NCBI RefSeq assembly: GCF_900102195.1
Contig: NZ_FNBE01000008.1
Span: 124,001 to 188,000 of the forward strand
Length of the DNA stretch: 64,000 nucleotides
Direction: 5' to 3'
Origin: Pseudonocardia oroxyli
Lineage (GTDB): Bacteria > Actinomycetota > Actinomycetes > Mycobacteriales > Pseudonocardiaceae
The position numbers were made by a program, and so were the translations under genes. How positions within the stretch are numbered: position 1 is the first letter of the stretch; each line of letters opens with the position of its first letter. The notes under the pieces were generated by a model. The model had not been told where the DNA came from and ran no database searches. It saw only the letters and a program-made list of their open reading frames with translations. Positions 1 through 8,682 of the stretch are shown here, piece by piece.

Positions 1-53
1 CCAGCGTGGGGAACAGCATCATCACCTTCTTCCAGGGCGTGGCCCCGAGCTGA
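1..53 (+). CDS. 3' end of an upstream gene (last 16 residues)
   Basis: An open frame enters from the left edge in the frame beginning at base 3 and stops at a TGA at 51-53. That TGA shares one base with the ATG of the next gene (53-55). The visible tail is hydrophobic and ends in FQGVAPS. The tight coupling suggests it is translated with the PH-domain gene. There is too little sequence to name a family. Confidence 0.4.
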   Translation, partial: SVGNSIITFFQGVAPS

Positions 54-607
54 TGCTGGCCCCCCGGGAGATCGACGAGTACCTGCTGCCGACCGAGCGG
101 CGGGTCATCCGGGTGCGTCAGCACTGGGCCGTCATGATCCCGCACATCTTCCAGACGGCCCTGTTCCTGATCGCCATGATCGCGATCGACCGGCTGCTGG
201 ACGGGCGCATCGGCGGCTGGGGCGAGGTGTTCGTCGACAACCTGACGTTCTACCTCGCGCTGGTCGCCGTGCTGCGGTTCGTCGTGAACTCCATCCTGTG
301 GTGGATCGAGCGCATCGTGATCACCGACAAGCGCGTGATGCTCGCCCAGGGGATCATCACCCACAACGTGGGCATGATGCCGCTGGGCAAGGTCACCGAC
401 CTCACCTTCTCGCGCAGCGTCGGCGGCCGGATGCTCGGCTACGGCACGCTCATCGTGGAGTCGGCGGGCCAGATTCAGGCGCTGAACCGGATCGACTACA
501 TGCCGCGGCCCGAGGAGATCTACGAGGCCCTCTCCGAGCTGGTGTTCGGGGAGAAGGGGAAGACGCGGGCGACCGGGATGCTCGCCCGGAACCGCTGGCG
601 TCGATAA
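53..607 (+). CDS. PH domain-containing membrane protein (bPH2-like)
   Basis: This is a 184-residue membrane protein. Two hydrophobic helices are visible at about residues 28-48 and 62-83. A bacterial pleckstrin-homology-like module follows at about 85-165, with ITDKRVMLAQGII and LIVESAGQ. Proteins of this family carry a membrane-adjacent PH fold of unknown ligand. The start ATG overlaps the stop of the preceding frame by one base, and the PHP gene begins 7 nt downstream, so a common transcript is likely. The basic C-terminal tail is probably cytoplasmic. The family call rests on helix arrangement and the ITDKR-type strand; function is not known. Confidence 0.75.
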   Translation: MLAPREIDEYLLPTERRVIRVRQHWAVMIPHIFQTALFLIAMIAIDRLLDGRIGGWGEVFVDNLTFYLALVAVLRFVVNSILWWIERIVITDKRVMLAQGIITHNVGMMPLGKVTDLTFSRSVGGRMLGYGTLIVESAGQIQALNRIDYMPRPEEIYEALSELVFGEKGKTRATGMLARNRWRR

Positions 608-614
608 TCGCCCG

Positions 615-1490
615 GTGGCCCTGATCGACCTGCACACCCACTCGACGGTCTCCGACGGCACGGACACCCCCGAGGAGCTGGTGGCCGCGGCCGCCGCCGC
701 GGGGATCGACGTGCTCGCGCTGACCGACCACGACACGACGGGTGGCTGGTCCCGCGCGGCCGCGGTGCTGCCCGCCGGGATGCGGCTGGTGCGTGGCGCG
801 GAGTTCTCCTGCGTCAGCCCCACCGGGCGGCCGAAGACGCCGGGGGACCGGGCGACGGTGAGCGTGCACCTGCTGGGGTACCTGTTCGACCCGGAGCACC
901 CGGCGATCGTCGCGGAGCAGGAGCGGCTGGTCGGCGAGCGGGTGGAGCGGTTGCGGAAGATGGCCCGCAACGTCGCCGCCGACTACCCGCAGCTCGACGC
1001 GGACCGCGTCTTCGACCTCGTCCCCGAGGGCACCACGCCCGGGCGGCCGCACCTCGGCCGGGCCCTCATGCGGGCCGGCGTCGTGGGCTCGGTGAACGAG
1101 GCCTTCGCCGAGATCCTCAAGACCGGCAGCAAGTACTACGAGCCCAAGACGGACACCCCTGTCGAGCGGGCGGTCCAGATGATCGTCGACGCGGGCGGCG
1201 TGCCGGTGTTCGCGCACCCGCTCGCGCGCAAGCGGGGCCGGGTCATCGAGACCTCCGTGCTGGCGGACCTCGCGAAGCTCGGCCTGGCGGGCGTCGAGGT
1301 GGACCACCCGGACCACGCGCCGGAGGACCGCGAGCTGCTGCGCGGCGTCGCGGCCGAGCTGGGCCTGGTGGCGACGGGCTCCTCGGACTACCACGGCACC
1401 AACAAGTCCACGCCGATCGCCGCGGAGGCCACGGCGCCCGACGCCCTGGAGGACCTGGTCGACCGCGCCTCCGGAGTGCCCGTCCTGTGA
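615..1490 (+). CDS. PHP domain metal-dependent phosphoesterase
   Basis: This 291-residue protein has the hallmark metal-binding motifs of PHP phosphoesterases: HTHS at residues 7-10, TDHD near 37-40, a central FAHP and a late SSDYH. The family includes the 3',5'-nucleoside bisphosphate phosphatase / RNase AM (YciV) proteins, which remove nucleotides from RNA 5' ends or hydrolyse pAp. Its length agrees with that subgroup. The GTG start at 615 directly precedes the conserved ALIDLHTHS strand, so no longer start is needed. The stop overlaps the GTG of the downstream nuclease gene by GTGA, implying translational coupling. Substrate assignment is inference from family membership. Confidence 0.85.
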   Translation: MALIDLHTHSTVSDGTDTPEELVAAAAAAGIDVLALTDHDTTGGWSRAAAVLPAGMRLVRGAEFSCVSPTGRPKTPGDRATVSVHLLGYLFDPEHPAIVAEQERLVGERVERLRKMARNVAADYPQLDADRVFDLVPEGTTPGRPHLGRALMRAGVVGSVNEAFAEILKTGSKYYEPKTDTPVERAVQMIVDAGGVPVFAHPLARKRGRVIETSVLADLAKLGLAGVEVDHPDHAPEDRELLRGVAAELGLVATGSSDYHGTNKSTPIAAEATAPDALEDLVDRASGVPVL

Positions 1491-2317
1491 CGCAGCTGGG
1501 GTTCGACGCGCTCGCGGGCGAGGAGGCCTGGGCGCGTCCGCTGGTGCGCGTCACCCCCGCGCGGCTCGGGACCTGGGAGGACTGCCCGCGCCGCTACCGG
1601 CTGACCTACCTGGACAAGGCGCCGGGTCGCGGCGCGCGGGCGGCGAGCACGCTCGGCTCGGTGGTGCACCTGGCCCTGCGGGCGCTGTTCGCCCGGCCGC
1701 GGGCCGAACGGACCCCGGCCGAGGCCGCCGCACTCGTCGACCGGAACTGGATCGGCGAGGGGTTCCGGGACACCGCGCAGCAGCAGGAGTACCGGCTCAA
1801 GGCGCGGACCTGGGTCGAGGACTACGTCGCCGAGCACGGCGCGCCGGACCCGCTCGCCGTCGAGCGGTGGGTGTCGGTGTCCACCGGCGGCATCGTCGCC
1901 GAGGGCCGGGTGGACCGGATCGACCCCGGGCCCGTGATCGTCGACTACAAGACCGGCAGGCACGTGCCCACCACGGCGGACGCCGGTGCCTCACCGGCGC
2001 TGGCGCTGTACGCGCTCGCCACCACCGCGACCCTGCGCCAGGAGACCCGCCGGGTCGAGCTGCACCACCTGCCCAGCGGCACCGTCGCCGCCTACGACCA
2101 CTCCGCGGAGTCCCTGGCCGAGCACCGGGACCGGGCCGAGGCGGGCGCGCTCGCGGCCGCGGACGCGGCCGCCGAGCTGGTGGCGGGCGGCTCGGCGGAC
2201 GCGCTGTTCCCGGCCCGTCCGGCCCCGCGCTGCGCCGTCTGCGACATGCGCCGCAACTGCCCCGAGGGCCAGGCCGTGGGTCCGGCCGCGCAGCCGTGGG
2301 AGCATCTGGTCACGTGA
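1487..2317 (+). CDS. RecB family exonuclease (PD-(D/E)XK, Fe-S type)
   Basis: This 276-residue protein is a stand-alone RecB/Cas4-like nuclease. The nuclease core shows GRVDRIDP followed by VIVDYKTGR, the D-x-x-K signature of PD-(D/E)XK enzymes. Cys33 (EDCPRR) together with Cys249, Cys252 and Cys258 (CAVC...NCP) matches the four-cysteine iron-sulfur clasp of AddB/Cas4-type nucleases. It lies between a PHP phosphoesterase and a small membrane protein in an overlapping run. No helicase partner is adjacent; adnA and adnB are more than 20 kb away. The GTG start overlaps the preceding TGA. Confidence 0.88.
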   Translation: MTQLGFDALAGEEAWARPLVRVTPARLGTWEDCPRRYRLTYLDKAPGRGARAASTLGSVVHLALRALFARPRAERTPAEAAALVDRNWIGEGFRDTAQQQEYRLKARTWVEDYVAEHGAPDPLAVERWVSVSTGGIVAEGRVDRIDPGPVIVDYKTGRHVPTTADAGASPALALYALATTATLRQETRRVELHHLPSGTVAAYDHSAESLAEHRDRAEAGALAAADAAAELVAGGSADALFPARPAPRCAVCDMRRNCPEGQAVGPAAQPWEHLVT

Positions 2318-2598
2318 CCGAACGCCTGCCCGGACGACTGCTGCGCGGCTTCTCCGGCGTGCTCTGCGCCGGGCTCGTCGCGTTGTTCGCGGTGCTGGTC
2401 GGCGGCTGGGTGTTCACCACCCGCACCGGTGCGCCCGGCCCCGGCCCCGGCATGCTGCTGGGCCACGGCCTGGCCGCCGCCGCGGCCGTCGCCGCCCAGC
2501 TCGTCGCGGACCGCCGCGCGGGCCGGGTCGGCGCGCTCGCGGCGTGGGTGGTCGTGGCCCTCGCGGCGCTGGTCCTCGGCGGGTACTGGCTGTTCTGA
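2314..2598 (+). CDS. Small integral membrane protein, unknown function
   Basis: This 94-residue protein has three apparent hydrophobic segments (about residues 13-33, 46-62 and 72-93) and ends in GGYWLF. The GTG start at 2314 overlaps the nuclease stop by GTGA. The downstream mgtE GTG begins 2 nt after its stop, so it sits inside the operon. I do not recognise a named family. The coding call rests on the strict overlap pattern and the membrane-like composition. Confidence 0.7.
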   Translation: MTERLPGRLLRGFSGVLCAGLVALFAVLVGGWVFTTRTGAPGPGPGMLLGHGLAAAAAVAAQLVADRRAGRVGALAAWVVVALAALVLGGYWLF

Positions 2599-2600
2599 GC

Positions 2601-3950
2601 GTGATCGCCCGAGACGAGGACCTCGCCCGGTCCCTGACCGCCGCCCTCCACCGCGGCGATCTGACCGCGGCGGCCGAGGAGGCCGGCGGGAAGACGGCCC
2701 GGGAGCTCGCCGAGGTGCTGGCGCGGTGTGGGCGCGCCGACGCGGCCGTGCTGTTCCGGCTGCTCGACAAGGACGGCGCCGCCGAGGTGTTCGAACACCT
2801 CGACGCCGGCACGGTGCGCCACGTCGTCGAGGGCATGCGGGCGGAGCACGTCACGGAGCTGGTCGACGGCCTCGACCCGGACGACCGGGCCCGCCTGCTC
2901 GACGAGATGCCCGCCTCGATGGCGCACCGGGTGCTCGCGGGCCTGCCGCCCGAGCGGCGTCGCGCCACCGCGGCCCTGCTCGGCTACCCGGCGGGCTCCG
3001 TGGGCAGGTTGATGACACCCGAGGTGGCCAGCCTGCATGCGGGCGGCACGGTCGGCCACGCCCTCGCCCGCGTCCGGCGGATCGGGCGCACCGCCGAGAC
3101 CGTGCAGGTCCTGCCGGTGGTCGGGCCGGGCAGGCTGCTCGTGGGCACCGTCGAGCTGGGTGAGCTGGTCCTCAACGCCCCCGAGACGCCGCTGGCCGAC
3201 ATCGTGGAGACCGACGTCGAGCGGGTCCGGGCGACCGAGTCCGCCGAGGCGGCGGCCCGGCTGCTGGGGGAGTCCGACCGGGTGGCACTCCCGGTGGTCG
3301 ACGAGGAGGAGCGGCTGCTCGGGCTGCTCACGATCGACGACGCCGTCGAGGAGCTGGAACGGGCGGACTCCGAGGACGTCGCCCGCCAGTCCGGGGCCGC
3401 GCCGTGGCGTGGGCACTACCTGACCGTGGGTGTGGTGGCGCTCGCGCGGAGCCGGGTCGTCTGGCTGCTCCTGCTGCTCGTCGCGGCGACCCTGACGGTC
3501 AACGTCCTGCAGTACTTCGAGGACACGCTCGCCGAGGTCACCGCGCTCGCCCTGTTCGTGCCCCTGCTGATCGGCACGGGCGGGAACGCGGGTGCCCAGG
3601 CGGCCACGGCGACCGTCCGGGCGCTCGCGGTCGGCGAGGTGCGACCGTCGGACGTCCTGCGGGTGATGTGGCGGGAGGCGCGGGTGGGTGCCGTGCTCGG
3701 GGCGATGCTCGCCGTCGTCGGGACGACGATCGGGAGCCTGCTGGTGGGCGGGCAGGTCGCCCTGGTCCTGGGTGTCTCCCTGGTCGCGGTGTGTGCCTGG
3801 GCGGCGACCATCGGCGCCACCATGCCGCTGCTCGCGACCCGGCTGGGTATCGACCCCGCGGTCGTGTCCGCACCGGCGGTGACGACCCTCGTCGACGCCA
3901 CCGGACTGCTCATCTACTTCACGGTGGCCCGGCTGGTCCTCGGCATCTAG
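2601..3950 (+). CDS. mgtE: Magnesium transporter MgtE
   Basis: This 449-residue protein has the full MgtE layout. An N-terminal helical superfamily domain occupies about residues 1-125, with repeated LLDEMP / LAGLPPE helices. A tandem CBS pair follows (about 134-255, beginning VGRLMTPE). A five-helix membrane domain starts near 272 and carries the family signature GTGGNAGAQAAT near 325. MgtE is a Mg2+-gated channel; the CBS and N domains close it when cytosolic Mg2+ is high. The GTG at 2601 lies 2 nt after the preceding stop. Its TAG stop falls in the CTAG that flanks a MITE-like element. No magnesium riboswitch leader is present because the gene is internal to an operon. Confidence 0.93.
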   Translation: MIARDEDLARSLTAALHRGDLTAAAEEAGGKTARELAEVLARCGRADAAVLFRLLDKDGAAEVFEHLDAGTVRHVVEGMRAEHVTELVDGLDPDDRARLLDEMPASMAHRVLAGLPPERRRATAALLGYPAGSVGRLMTPEVASLHAGGTVGHALARVRRIGRTAETVQVLPVVGPGRLLVGTVELGELVLNAPETPLADIVETDVERVRATESAEAAARLLGESDRVALPVVDEEERLLGLLTIDDAVEELERADSEDVARQSGAAPWRGHYLTVGVVALARSRVVWLLLLLVAATLTVNVLQYFEDTLAEVTALALFVPLLIGTGGNAGAQAATATVRALAVGEVRPSDVLRVMWREARVGAVLGAMLAVVGTTIGSLLVGGQVALVLGVSLVAVCAWAATIGATMPLLATRLGIDPAVVSAPAVTTLVDATGLLIYFTVARLVLGI

Positions 3951-4110
3951 TGCCCCGTCCAGAAACGTTCAGGACCGAACTCGGCGGCCCAGCCACCCGT
4001 GGGCGGCGTTGCCACCCCGGCCGAGTACGCCCGGTACGAGACCGGGGCGGCGCCTTGCCCACGAGCGGCTGGATCCCCCGATTCCGGCCCCAACGTTCCT
4101 GGACGGGGCA
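3951..4110. mobile_element. 160-bp MITE-like element with terminal inverted repeats and CTAG flanks
   Basis: The element begins TGCCCCGTCCAG and ends CTGGACGGGGCA. Including the flanking CTAG, the ends form a perfect 16-bp inverted repeat (3947-3962 with 4099-4114). After one mismatch they match for six more bases (AACGTT). Weaker inverted similarity extends further inward to about 50 bp per arm. CTAG occurs once on each side (3947-3950, 4111-4114), as expected of a 4-bp target duplication; IS5-group elements are known to use YTAR targets. No transposase fits inside. The stops of mgtE (TAG, 3948-3950) and of the opposing gene (TAG on the minus strand, 4111-4113) each lie in one CTAG copy. Confidence 0.65.
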
Positions 4111-5355
4111 CTAGTGACCCGAGTCCGGCCGCAGCGCCACCACCTCGGACCCGCGTTGCTCGAGGAGGACGTCGCCCTGGGCGGCGAGCATCACCGGGCC
4201 CGAGTAGCCGCCGCGGTCCACCGGGATCGTGCGCTGCACGACGCCGCGGACCGGGTCGACCACCGCGATCCCCGCCGCGACCGGGACGAGCAGGCTGCCC
4301 GCGTACGCGGTGCCGGGGCCGAGGGTGTCCCGCAGCGTCCAGAGCGGGGCGAGCGCGGTGCGGTCCAGGGCGACCGTGCGCGAGCCGCTCCACCAGTACA
4401 CGCGGGCGCTGTCGGTGGCGGTCGCCGAGATCCCCCCGGCGGGCGGCGCGACCTCGCCCTCGGGGACGTCCAGCCCGATGAGGCCCACCTGCGTGCCGCT
4501 GCGGTCGAAGATCTGCAGCTCGGGCGGCCCGGGCAGGACGACCGCGGCCCGGTCCACGGACACCGCGACGAGCTGCGCGCCGCGGGTGGACAGCGGGACC
4601 GAGAACTCGACGGTCGGGGTGTCGGCGTCCCCCGTCCCGTCCGGGCGGAGCAGGGTCAGCCGGTCCGCGGCCTCCGCCGGGCACGACTCGACCACGCCCA
4701 GCCTGCCCGCGCCGAGGGCCACGGAGGTGTGCGTGCAGTCCGGGCGGGGCTGGCGGTCCGGCTGGGCGGGCGCGGTCACCGCGCCGTACTGCAGCGTGGT
4801 GACCAGGTCGGACCGCAGTGTCTCCAGGTAGGTGGGGGAGCTCGCCACCACGACGCTGCCCGACGCCGCGAGCCGGGCCCCCGCACCGACGTCCGGGTTC
4901 GCGGCGGGGCCCCGGGTCCCGAGGTCGGGGTTCAGTGCGGACAGCTCGCTGCACCAGGCGCCGTCCGCGGTGGCGTAGAGCGCCAGGACCTGCCCGAACC
5001 CCGCGCCGACCGTGCAGAGCGGCCGGTCGCGGGTGTAGCTCCACCGCGGGGCGCCGGTCGTCGCGTCCCGCCCGACGACCGCGTCCCCGTCCGCGGTCAC
5101 CACGCCCGGGCCGCTCACGACGGGCTGCGGGGTCGCTCCGCTGGGCGCCCGCCACGCCTCCACGAACCCCGCCGGGACGACCTCCGCCACCGGCGGCTCG
5201 ACGCCCGGTGCGTCCGCGGGCACCGACTCGGTGCGGGCGGCGGGGCTGATCAGCCCGTACCCCACGGCGACCGCGACGACCAGCAGAACGACGAACGCCG
5301 CCACCGCGAGATCTCTGCGGCGACGGCGTTCGGGGAGTTCGCGGGCGCGGAGCAC
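4111..5355 (-). CDS. Membrane-anchored PQQ-like beta-propeller protein (Rv3212-like)
   Basis: This 414-residue protein has an arginine-rich cytoplasmic N-terminus, one transmembrane helix at about residues 17-36 and a large extracytoplasmic domain. That domain is built of beta-propeller-like repeats with recurring patterns such as VVGRDATTGAPRW and RTVALDRTALAPLW, typical of PQQ_2 blades. In M. tuberculosis the gene next to rhlE (Rv3212) encodes a comparable Ala/Val-rich membrane protein, and the same adjacency is seen here. Function is unknown. Its stop lies in the CTAG at the edge of a MITE-like element, so it formerly overlapped mgtE tail to tail. Confidence 0.75.
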   Translation of the reverse strand: MLRARELPERRRRRDLAVAAFVVLLVVAVAVGYGLISPAARTESVPADAPGVEPPVAEVVPAGFVEAWRAPSGATPQPVVSGPGVVTADGDAVVGRDATTGAPRWSYTRDRPLCTVGAGFGQVLALYATADGAWCSELSALNPDLGTRGPAANPDVGAGARLAASGSVVVASSPTYLETLRSDLVTTLQYGAVTAPAQPDRQPRPDCTHTSVALGAGRLGVVESCPAEAADRLTLLRPDGTGDADTPTVEFSVPLSTRGAQLVAVSVDRAAVVLPGPPELQIFDRSGTQVGLIGLDVPEGEVAPPAGGISATATDSARVYWWSGSRTVALDRTALAPLWTLRDTLGPGTAYAGSLLVPVAAGIAVVDPVRGVVQRTIPVDRGGYSGPVMLAAQGDVLLEQRGSEVVALRPDSGH

Positions 5356-5378
5356 GCCCCGAAGCTACTAGGTCGGGC

Positions 5379-7088
5379 TCAGCTGGCGGCGGCGTCCTGC
5401 TCGGCGCCGGCCTCGGTGGGGGTGGCGTCCCCGGAGCGGGAGCGGCCACGGCCCCCGCGCCGGCGACGGCGGCGCGGCTTGGTGCCGTCCCCCTCGCCGG
5501 TCGCGTCGGTGGCGGGCCCGCTCGCCGGAGCCTCGGCGGACACGGCGGGCGCGGCCGCCGACGCGTCGGCCGGTGCGGACTCGGCGGCGGGCTTGGCCCC
5601 CGCCGGACCGGCGACCGGGACCCCGGCGCGGCTGCGGGTGCGGGTCCGCTCCCGGCGCTTGCGCGCGGGCCGCTCGGCCGGGTCCTTGCGCTTGCTGCGG
5701 CCCTGGTGGTCGCCCTCGGTGTCCACGTACTCGGCCGACAGGCCGGCGCGGGTCCGCTTCGACAGCGGCAGGCGCCCGGTGGCGTCCGTGGGGACGTCCA
5801 GGTCCGTGTAGAGGTGCTCGCTGGTCGAGTAGGTCTCGACGGGCTCGGTGACGGCCAGACCGAGGTCCTCGGCCACCATCTTCCAGCGCGGCATCTCGTC
5901 CCAGTCGACGAGCGTGACCGCGACCCCGGTCTTGCCGGCGCGGCCGGTGCGGCCGATCCGGTGGACGTAGGTCTTGGAGTCCTCGGGGCACTGGTAGTTG
6001 ATGACGTGCGTGACGTCGGTGACGTCGATGCCGCGGGCCGCGACGTCCGTGGCCACCAGCACGTCCACCTTGCCGGAGCGGAAGGCGCGCAGGGCCTGCT
6101 CGCGGGCGCCCTGGCCGAGGTCGCCGTGCACGGCGGCGGCGGCGAACCCGCGCTCGGCCAGGTCGTCCGCCACCCGCTGCACGGTGCGCTTGGTGCGGGC
6201 GAAGATCATGGTGAGGCCGCGCTCGCGGGCCTGCAGCACGCGCGTGACCAGCTCGACCTTGTCCATCGCGTGGGCGCGGTAGACGAACTGCTCGGTGCGC
6301 TCGTGGATCGAGCTCTGGTCCGGCTCCTCGGCCCTGATGTGGGTGGGCCGGTTCAGGAAGGCGCGGGACAGCGCGATGATCGGGCCCGGCATGGTGGCCG
6401 AGAACAGCATCGTGTGGCGCTCCTCGGGGAGCATCCGCATGATGCGCTCGACGTCCGGCAGGAAGCCGAGGTCGAGCATCTCGTCCGCCTCGTCGAGGAC
6501 CAGGGCCTTGACCCGGCCCAGCACGAGGTGGCGCTGCTCGGCGAGGTCGAGGAGTCGGCCCGGGGTGCCGACGACCACGTCGACGCCCTTGCGCAGGGCC
6601 TCCAGCTGGGGCTCGTACGCCCGGCCGCCGTAGATGGCGGTGACCCGGACGCCGAGGTGCTTGCCCGCGTCCGCGAGGTCCTGGGCGACCTGCACGCAGA
6701 GCTCGCGGGTCGGGACCACGACGAGCGCCTGCGGGACGTCCTTCGTGCGGTCCGCGGTCTCGCCCTCGGCGGTCGCGGCGGCGCGCTCGGACGGCGGGGT
6801 GACCCGCTGCAGCAGCGGGACGCCGAAGCCGAGGGTCTTGCCGGTGCCGGTGCGCGCCTGGCCGATCACGTCCTCGCCCGCGAGGGCGAGCGGGAGGGTC
6901 AGCTCCTGGATGGCGAAGGTGCGCTCGATGCCGGCCTCGGCCAGCGCCCGCACGATCTCGGGGCGGACCCCGAGCTCGGCGAACGTGGGGGACTCAGATT
7001 TGACGGGGGCGCCCGCCGTGAGCGGGTGCGCGTCTGCGGTCGCTTCGGGGTCGACCGTGTCGGCGGGTTCGGTGTAGGTCTCGGACAA
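5379..7088 (-). CDS. rhlE: DEAD-box RNA helicase RhlE
   Basis: This protein of about 569 residues is an ATP-dependent RNA helicase. The Q motif lies near residues 36-62 (FAELG...FAIQELTLP), Walker A ARTGTGKT at 78-85, then DEAD in VLDEADEML, SAT in FSATMPG, and motif VI HRIGRTGRAG. The C-terminal 130 residues are a low-complexity Arg/Ala/Gly-rich tail typical of RNA-binding extensions. I chose a TTG start at 7088 because a GGAGAGAGG-type ribosome site lies about 11 nt upstream. Longer readings would run through the promoter region into unconserved sequence. The neighbour upstream on the same strand order is the Rv3212-like gene, as in mycobacteria. Confidence 0.9.
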   Translation of the reverse strand: MSETYTEPADTVDPEATADAHPLTAGAPVKSESPTFAELGVRPEIVRALAEAGIERTFAIQELTLPLALAGEDVIGQARTGTGKTLGFGVPLLQRVTPPSERAAATAEGETADRTKDVPQALVVVPTRELCVQVAQDLADAGKHLGVRVTAIYGGRAYEPQLEALRKGVDVVVGTPGRLLDLAEQRHLVLGRVKALVLDEADEMLDLGFLPDVERIMRMLPEERHTMLFSATMPGPIIALSRAFLNRPTHIRAEEPDQSSIHERTEQFVYRAHAMDKVELVTRVLQARERGLTMIFARTKRTVQRVADDLAERGFAAAAVHGDLGQGAREQALRAFRSGKVDVLVATDVAARGIDVTDVTHVINYQCPEDSKTYVHRIGRTGRAGKTGVAVTLVDWDEMPRWKMVAEDLGLAVTEPVETYSTSEHLYTDLDVPTDATGRLPLSKRTRAGLSAEYVDTEGDHQGRSKRKDPAERPARKRRERTRTRSRAGVPVAGPAGAKPAAESAPADASAAAPAVSAEAPASGPATDATGEGDGTKPRRRRRRGGRGRSRSGDATPTEAGAEQDAAAS

Positions 7089-7375
7089 GGTGGGTGTCGC
7101 CTCTCTCCGCGTACAGGAGCCAGGCGCCCGGCTCGTCGACCACCGGCTGGGGAAGCCCGGGTGGGAGAGCCGTCCGAGGCGCTGTACGCACCAGTTCGTG
7201 TGCACACCGGTGAGTCGGGCGCCCGGTGGCGCCGACCCGTTACCCGGCGGTGTCGCAGTCGATCTGCGCGGCGCACCGGATGCCCGGGCGCTACGCGCAG
7301 GGCCATGATACCCCCGGCCCGGATCGCGGGGCACGGTGACGTGCGCCGCGCGCTCCGAGCATTAAGGTTTCGACC

Positions 7376-8029
7376 ATGGCGGAAGTGGACGCGACCCGGC
7401 GCGCGGTCGTCGATCTCCTGGGCGCGCTGGCCTACGGCGAGCTCTCGGCGTTCGACCGGCTGGCCGAGGACGCGCGCACCGCGCCGACCCTCGCGGGCCG
7501 CTCCGCCCTGAGCGTCATGGCGGGCGCCGAGATGGGGCACTTCCGCATGCTGGAGGAGCACCTCGCGGGCCTCGGGGTGCGCGTGGACGAGGCGATGGCG
7601 CCGTTCGTCGCGGGAGTGGACGCCTACCACGCCACCACCCGCCCGCGGACCTGGCTGGAGTCGCTGGTCAAGGCGTACGTGGGCGACGGGCTGGCGGCGG
7701 ACTTCTACCGCGAGGTCGCGGGCTGGGTGGACGGTTCGACCGCCGAGCTGGTCCGCACGGTCCTCGCCGACACCGGGCACTCGGCCTTCGCCGAGCGCGA
7801 GGTGCACGCGGCGTGCGCGACGAACCGACAGGTCCGGGACCGGCTCGCGCTGTGGGGCAGGCGGCTGCTGGGCGAGGCCGTCACCCAGGCTCAGCACATC
7901 GTCGCCGAGCGGGACGAGCTGGCGGACTTCATCGTGCGCGGGTCGGGGGACATCGCGGGCATCGCGGCGCTGATCAAGCGGCTGCAGAGCAACCACGGCA
8001 AGCGCATGGCCGCCCTCGGACTCAACTGA
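7376..8029 (+). CDS. Ferritin-like fold protein (Rv3210c-like)
   Basis: This 217-residue all-helical protein resembles the ferritin-like / MiaE-like family. Acidic and histidine positions fit a di-metal site: GELSAFDR near residue 21, [13 protein letters not shown] near 50-62, [11 protein letters not shown] and [15 protein letters not shown] -10-like box (7363-7368) ends 7 nt before the ATG, which suggests a leaderless transcript. It is divergent from rhlE, matching the order Rv3210c-rhlE. The biochemical role is not established; metal-dependent oxidation is inference. Confidence 0.78.
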   Translation: MAEVDATRRAVVDLLGALAYGELSAFDRLAEDARTAPTLAGRSALSVMAGAEMGHFRMLEEHLAGLGVRVDEAMAPFVAGVDAYHATTRPRTWLESLVKAYVGDGLAADFYREVAGWVDGSTAELVRTVLADTGHSAFAEREVHAACATNRQVRDRLALWGRRLLGEAVTQAQHIVAERDELADFIVRGSGDIAGIAALIKRLQSNHGKRMAALGLN

Positions 8030-8126
8030 GGTTTCGCCCCTGGCGGACGGGCCGCGGTCGCGGTGTCCGACTCGACTAGCCTGGGTCGCGTAGTCCACCC
8101 GTACGTACTCACCAGGAGGTTCCCCG

Positions 8127-8351
8127 GTGGAGGTCAAGATCGGCATCGCGGAGAGCCCGCGGGAGCTCGTGGTGTCCAGCGACCAGACCGCTGACGAGGT
8201 CGAGAAGCTCGTCGCCGAGGCGCTGAAGTCCGGCGACGGCACGCTGTCGCTCGTGGACGAGAAGGGTCGCAAGTACCTGATCCCGGCCGTCCGGATCTCC
8301 TATGTCGAGATCGCGCCGTCGTCCGCGGCGAAGGTCGGCTTCGGCAGCTGA
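8127..8351 (+). CDS. DUF3107 protein (TB9.4-like)
   Basis: This 74-residue protein matches the actinobacterial DUF3107 family: MEVKIGIAESPRELVV at the start, a central ADEVEKLVAEAL helix and a C-terminal KYLIPAVRISYVEIA strand. The M. tuberculosis member is known as TB9.4 (Rv3208A). A strong AGGAGG at 8113-8118 precedes the GTG at 8127. A TAGCCT -10-like sequence is visible near 8076. Function is unknown. Confidence 0.88.
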   Translation: MEVKIGIAESPRELVVSSDQTADEVEKLVAEALKSGDGTLSLVDEKGRKYLIPAVRISYVEIAPSSAAKVGFGS

Positions 8352-8367
8352 GGCTCCGGGAGCGGAG

Positions 8368-8682
8368 TCACTCCGTCGGGGGCTCGTCGAGCGGATAGGG
8401 CGGGCTCCCGACGCCGGACAGGCGGTACCGGCCCCACAGGTCGACGTCGCCGATCCGGCCGCGGGCGCTCCCGGTCGCCGTGGACACCACGACGTCGGCG
8501 TTGCGCCCGCCGAGCACCCCGGCCAGCGCGGCGCCGCTCGCGGGGTCCCGGGTCACCCGCCCGTACCAGTGGACCTTCCCGTCCTGGGGCTGGGTGTGGG
8601 CCTCCAGGCGCACGTGCACGTCGAGGGCGGTGCCGTCGATCGTCAGCGTGGCAGGGCCTGCGTAGTCGACCTCATCCGACAC
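8368..8682 (-). CDS. DUF4873 domain-containing protein
   Basis: This 104-residue beta-rich protein has DYAGPATLTIDG near the N-terminus, DGKVHWYGRV in the middle and GDVDLWGRYRLSG near the C-terminus. These are features I associate with DUF4873, which also occurs fused to flavin monooxygenases in actinobacteria. The GTG start at 8682 overlaps the end of the TetR gene by 11 bp and has a GGAG 7 nt upstream, so the two genes form one transcript. It ends a few bases from the convergent DUF3107 gene. No catalytic residues are evident; a role with the TetR-controlled operon is inference. Confidence 0.7.
   Translation of the reverse strand: MSDEVDYAGPATLTIDGTALDVHVRLEAHTQPQDGKVHWYGRVTRDPASGAALAGVLGGRNADVVVSTATGSARGRIGDVDLWGRYRLSGVGSPPYPLDEPPTE

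Noticed and set aside
1487..2317. Cas4 as part of a CRISPR system
   Set aside because: The nuclease has a Cas4-like Fe-S clasp but there is no cas1, cas2 or array; it fits a stand-alone RecB-like nuclease.
2599..2600. Magnesium riboswitch upstream of mgtE
   Set aside because: Only 2 nt separate mgtE from the preceding gene.
3947..5449. A longer minus-strand protein reading through the MITE
   Set aside because: That frame differs from the propeller frame, is Arg/Gly/Pro-rich and only appears open because of GC content; the true gene stops at the CTAG.
5706..7511. A 601-codon plus-strand frame opposite rhlE
   Set aside because: It mirrors the helicase gene; the helicase motifs on the minus strand are unambiguous.
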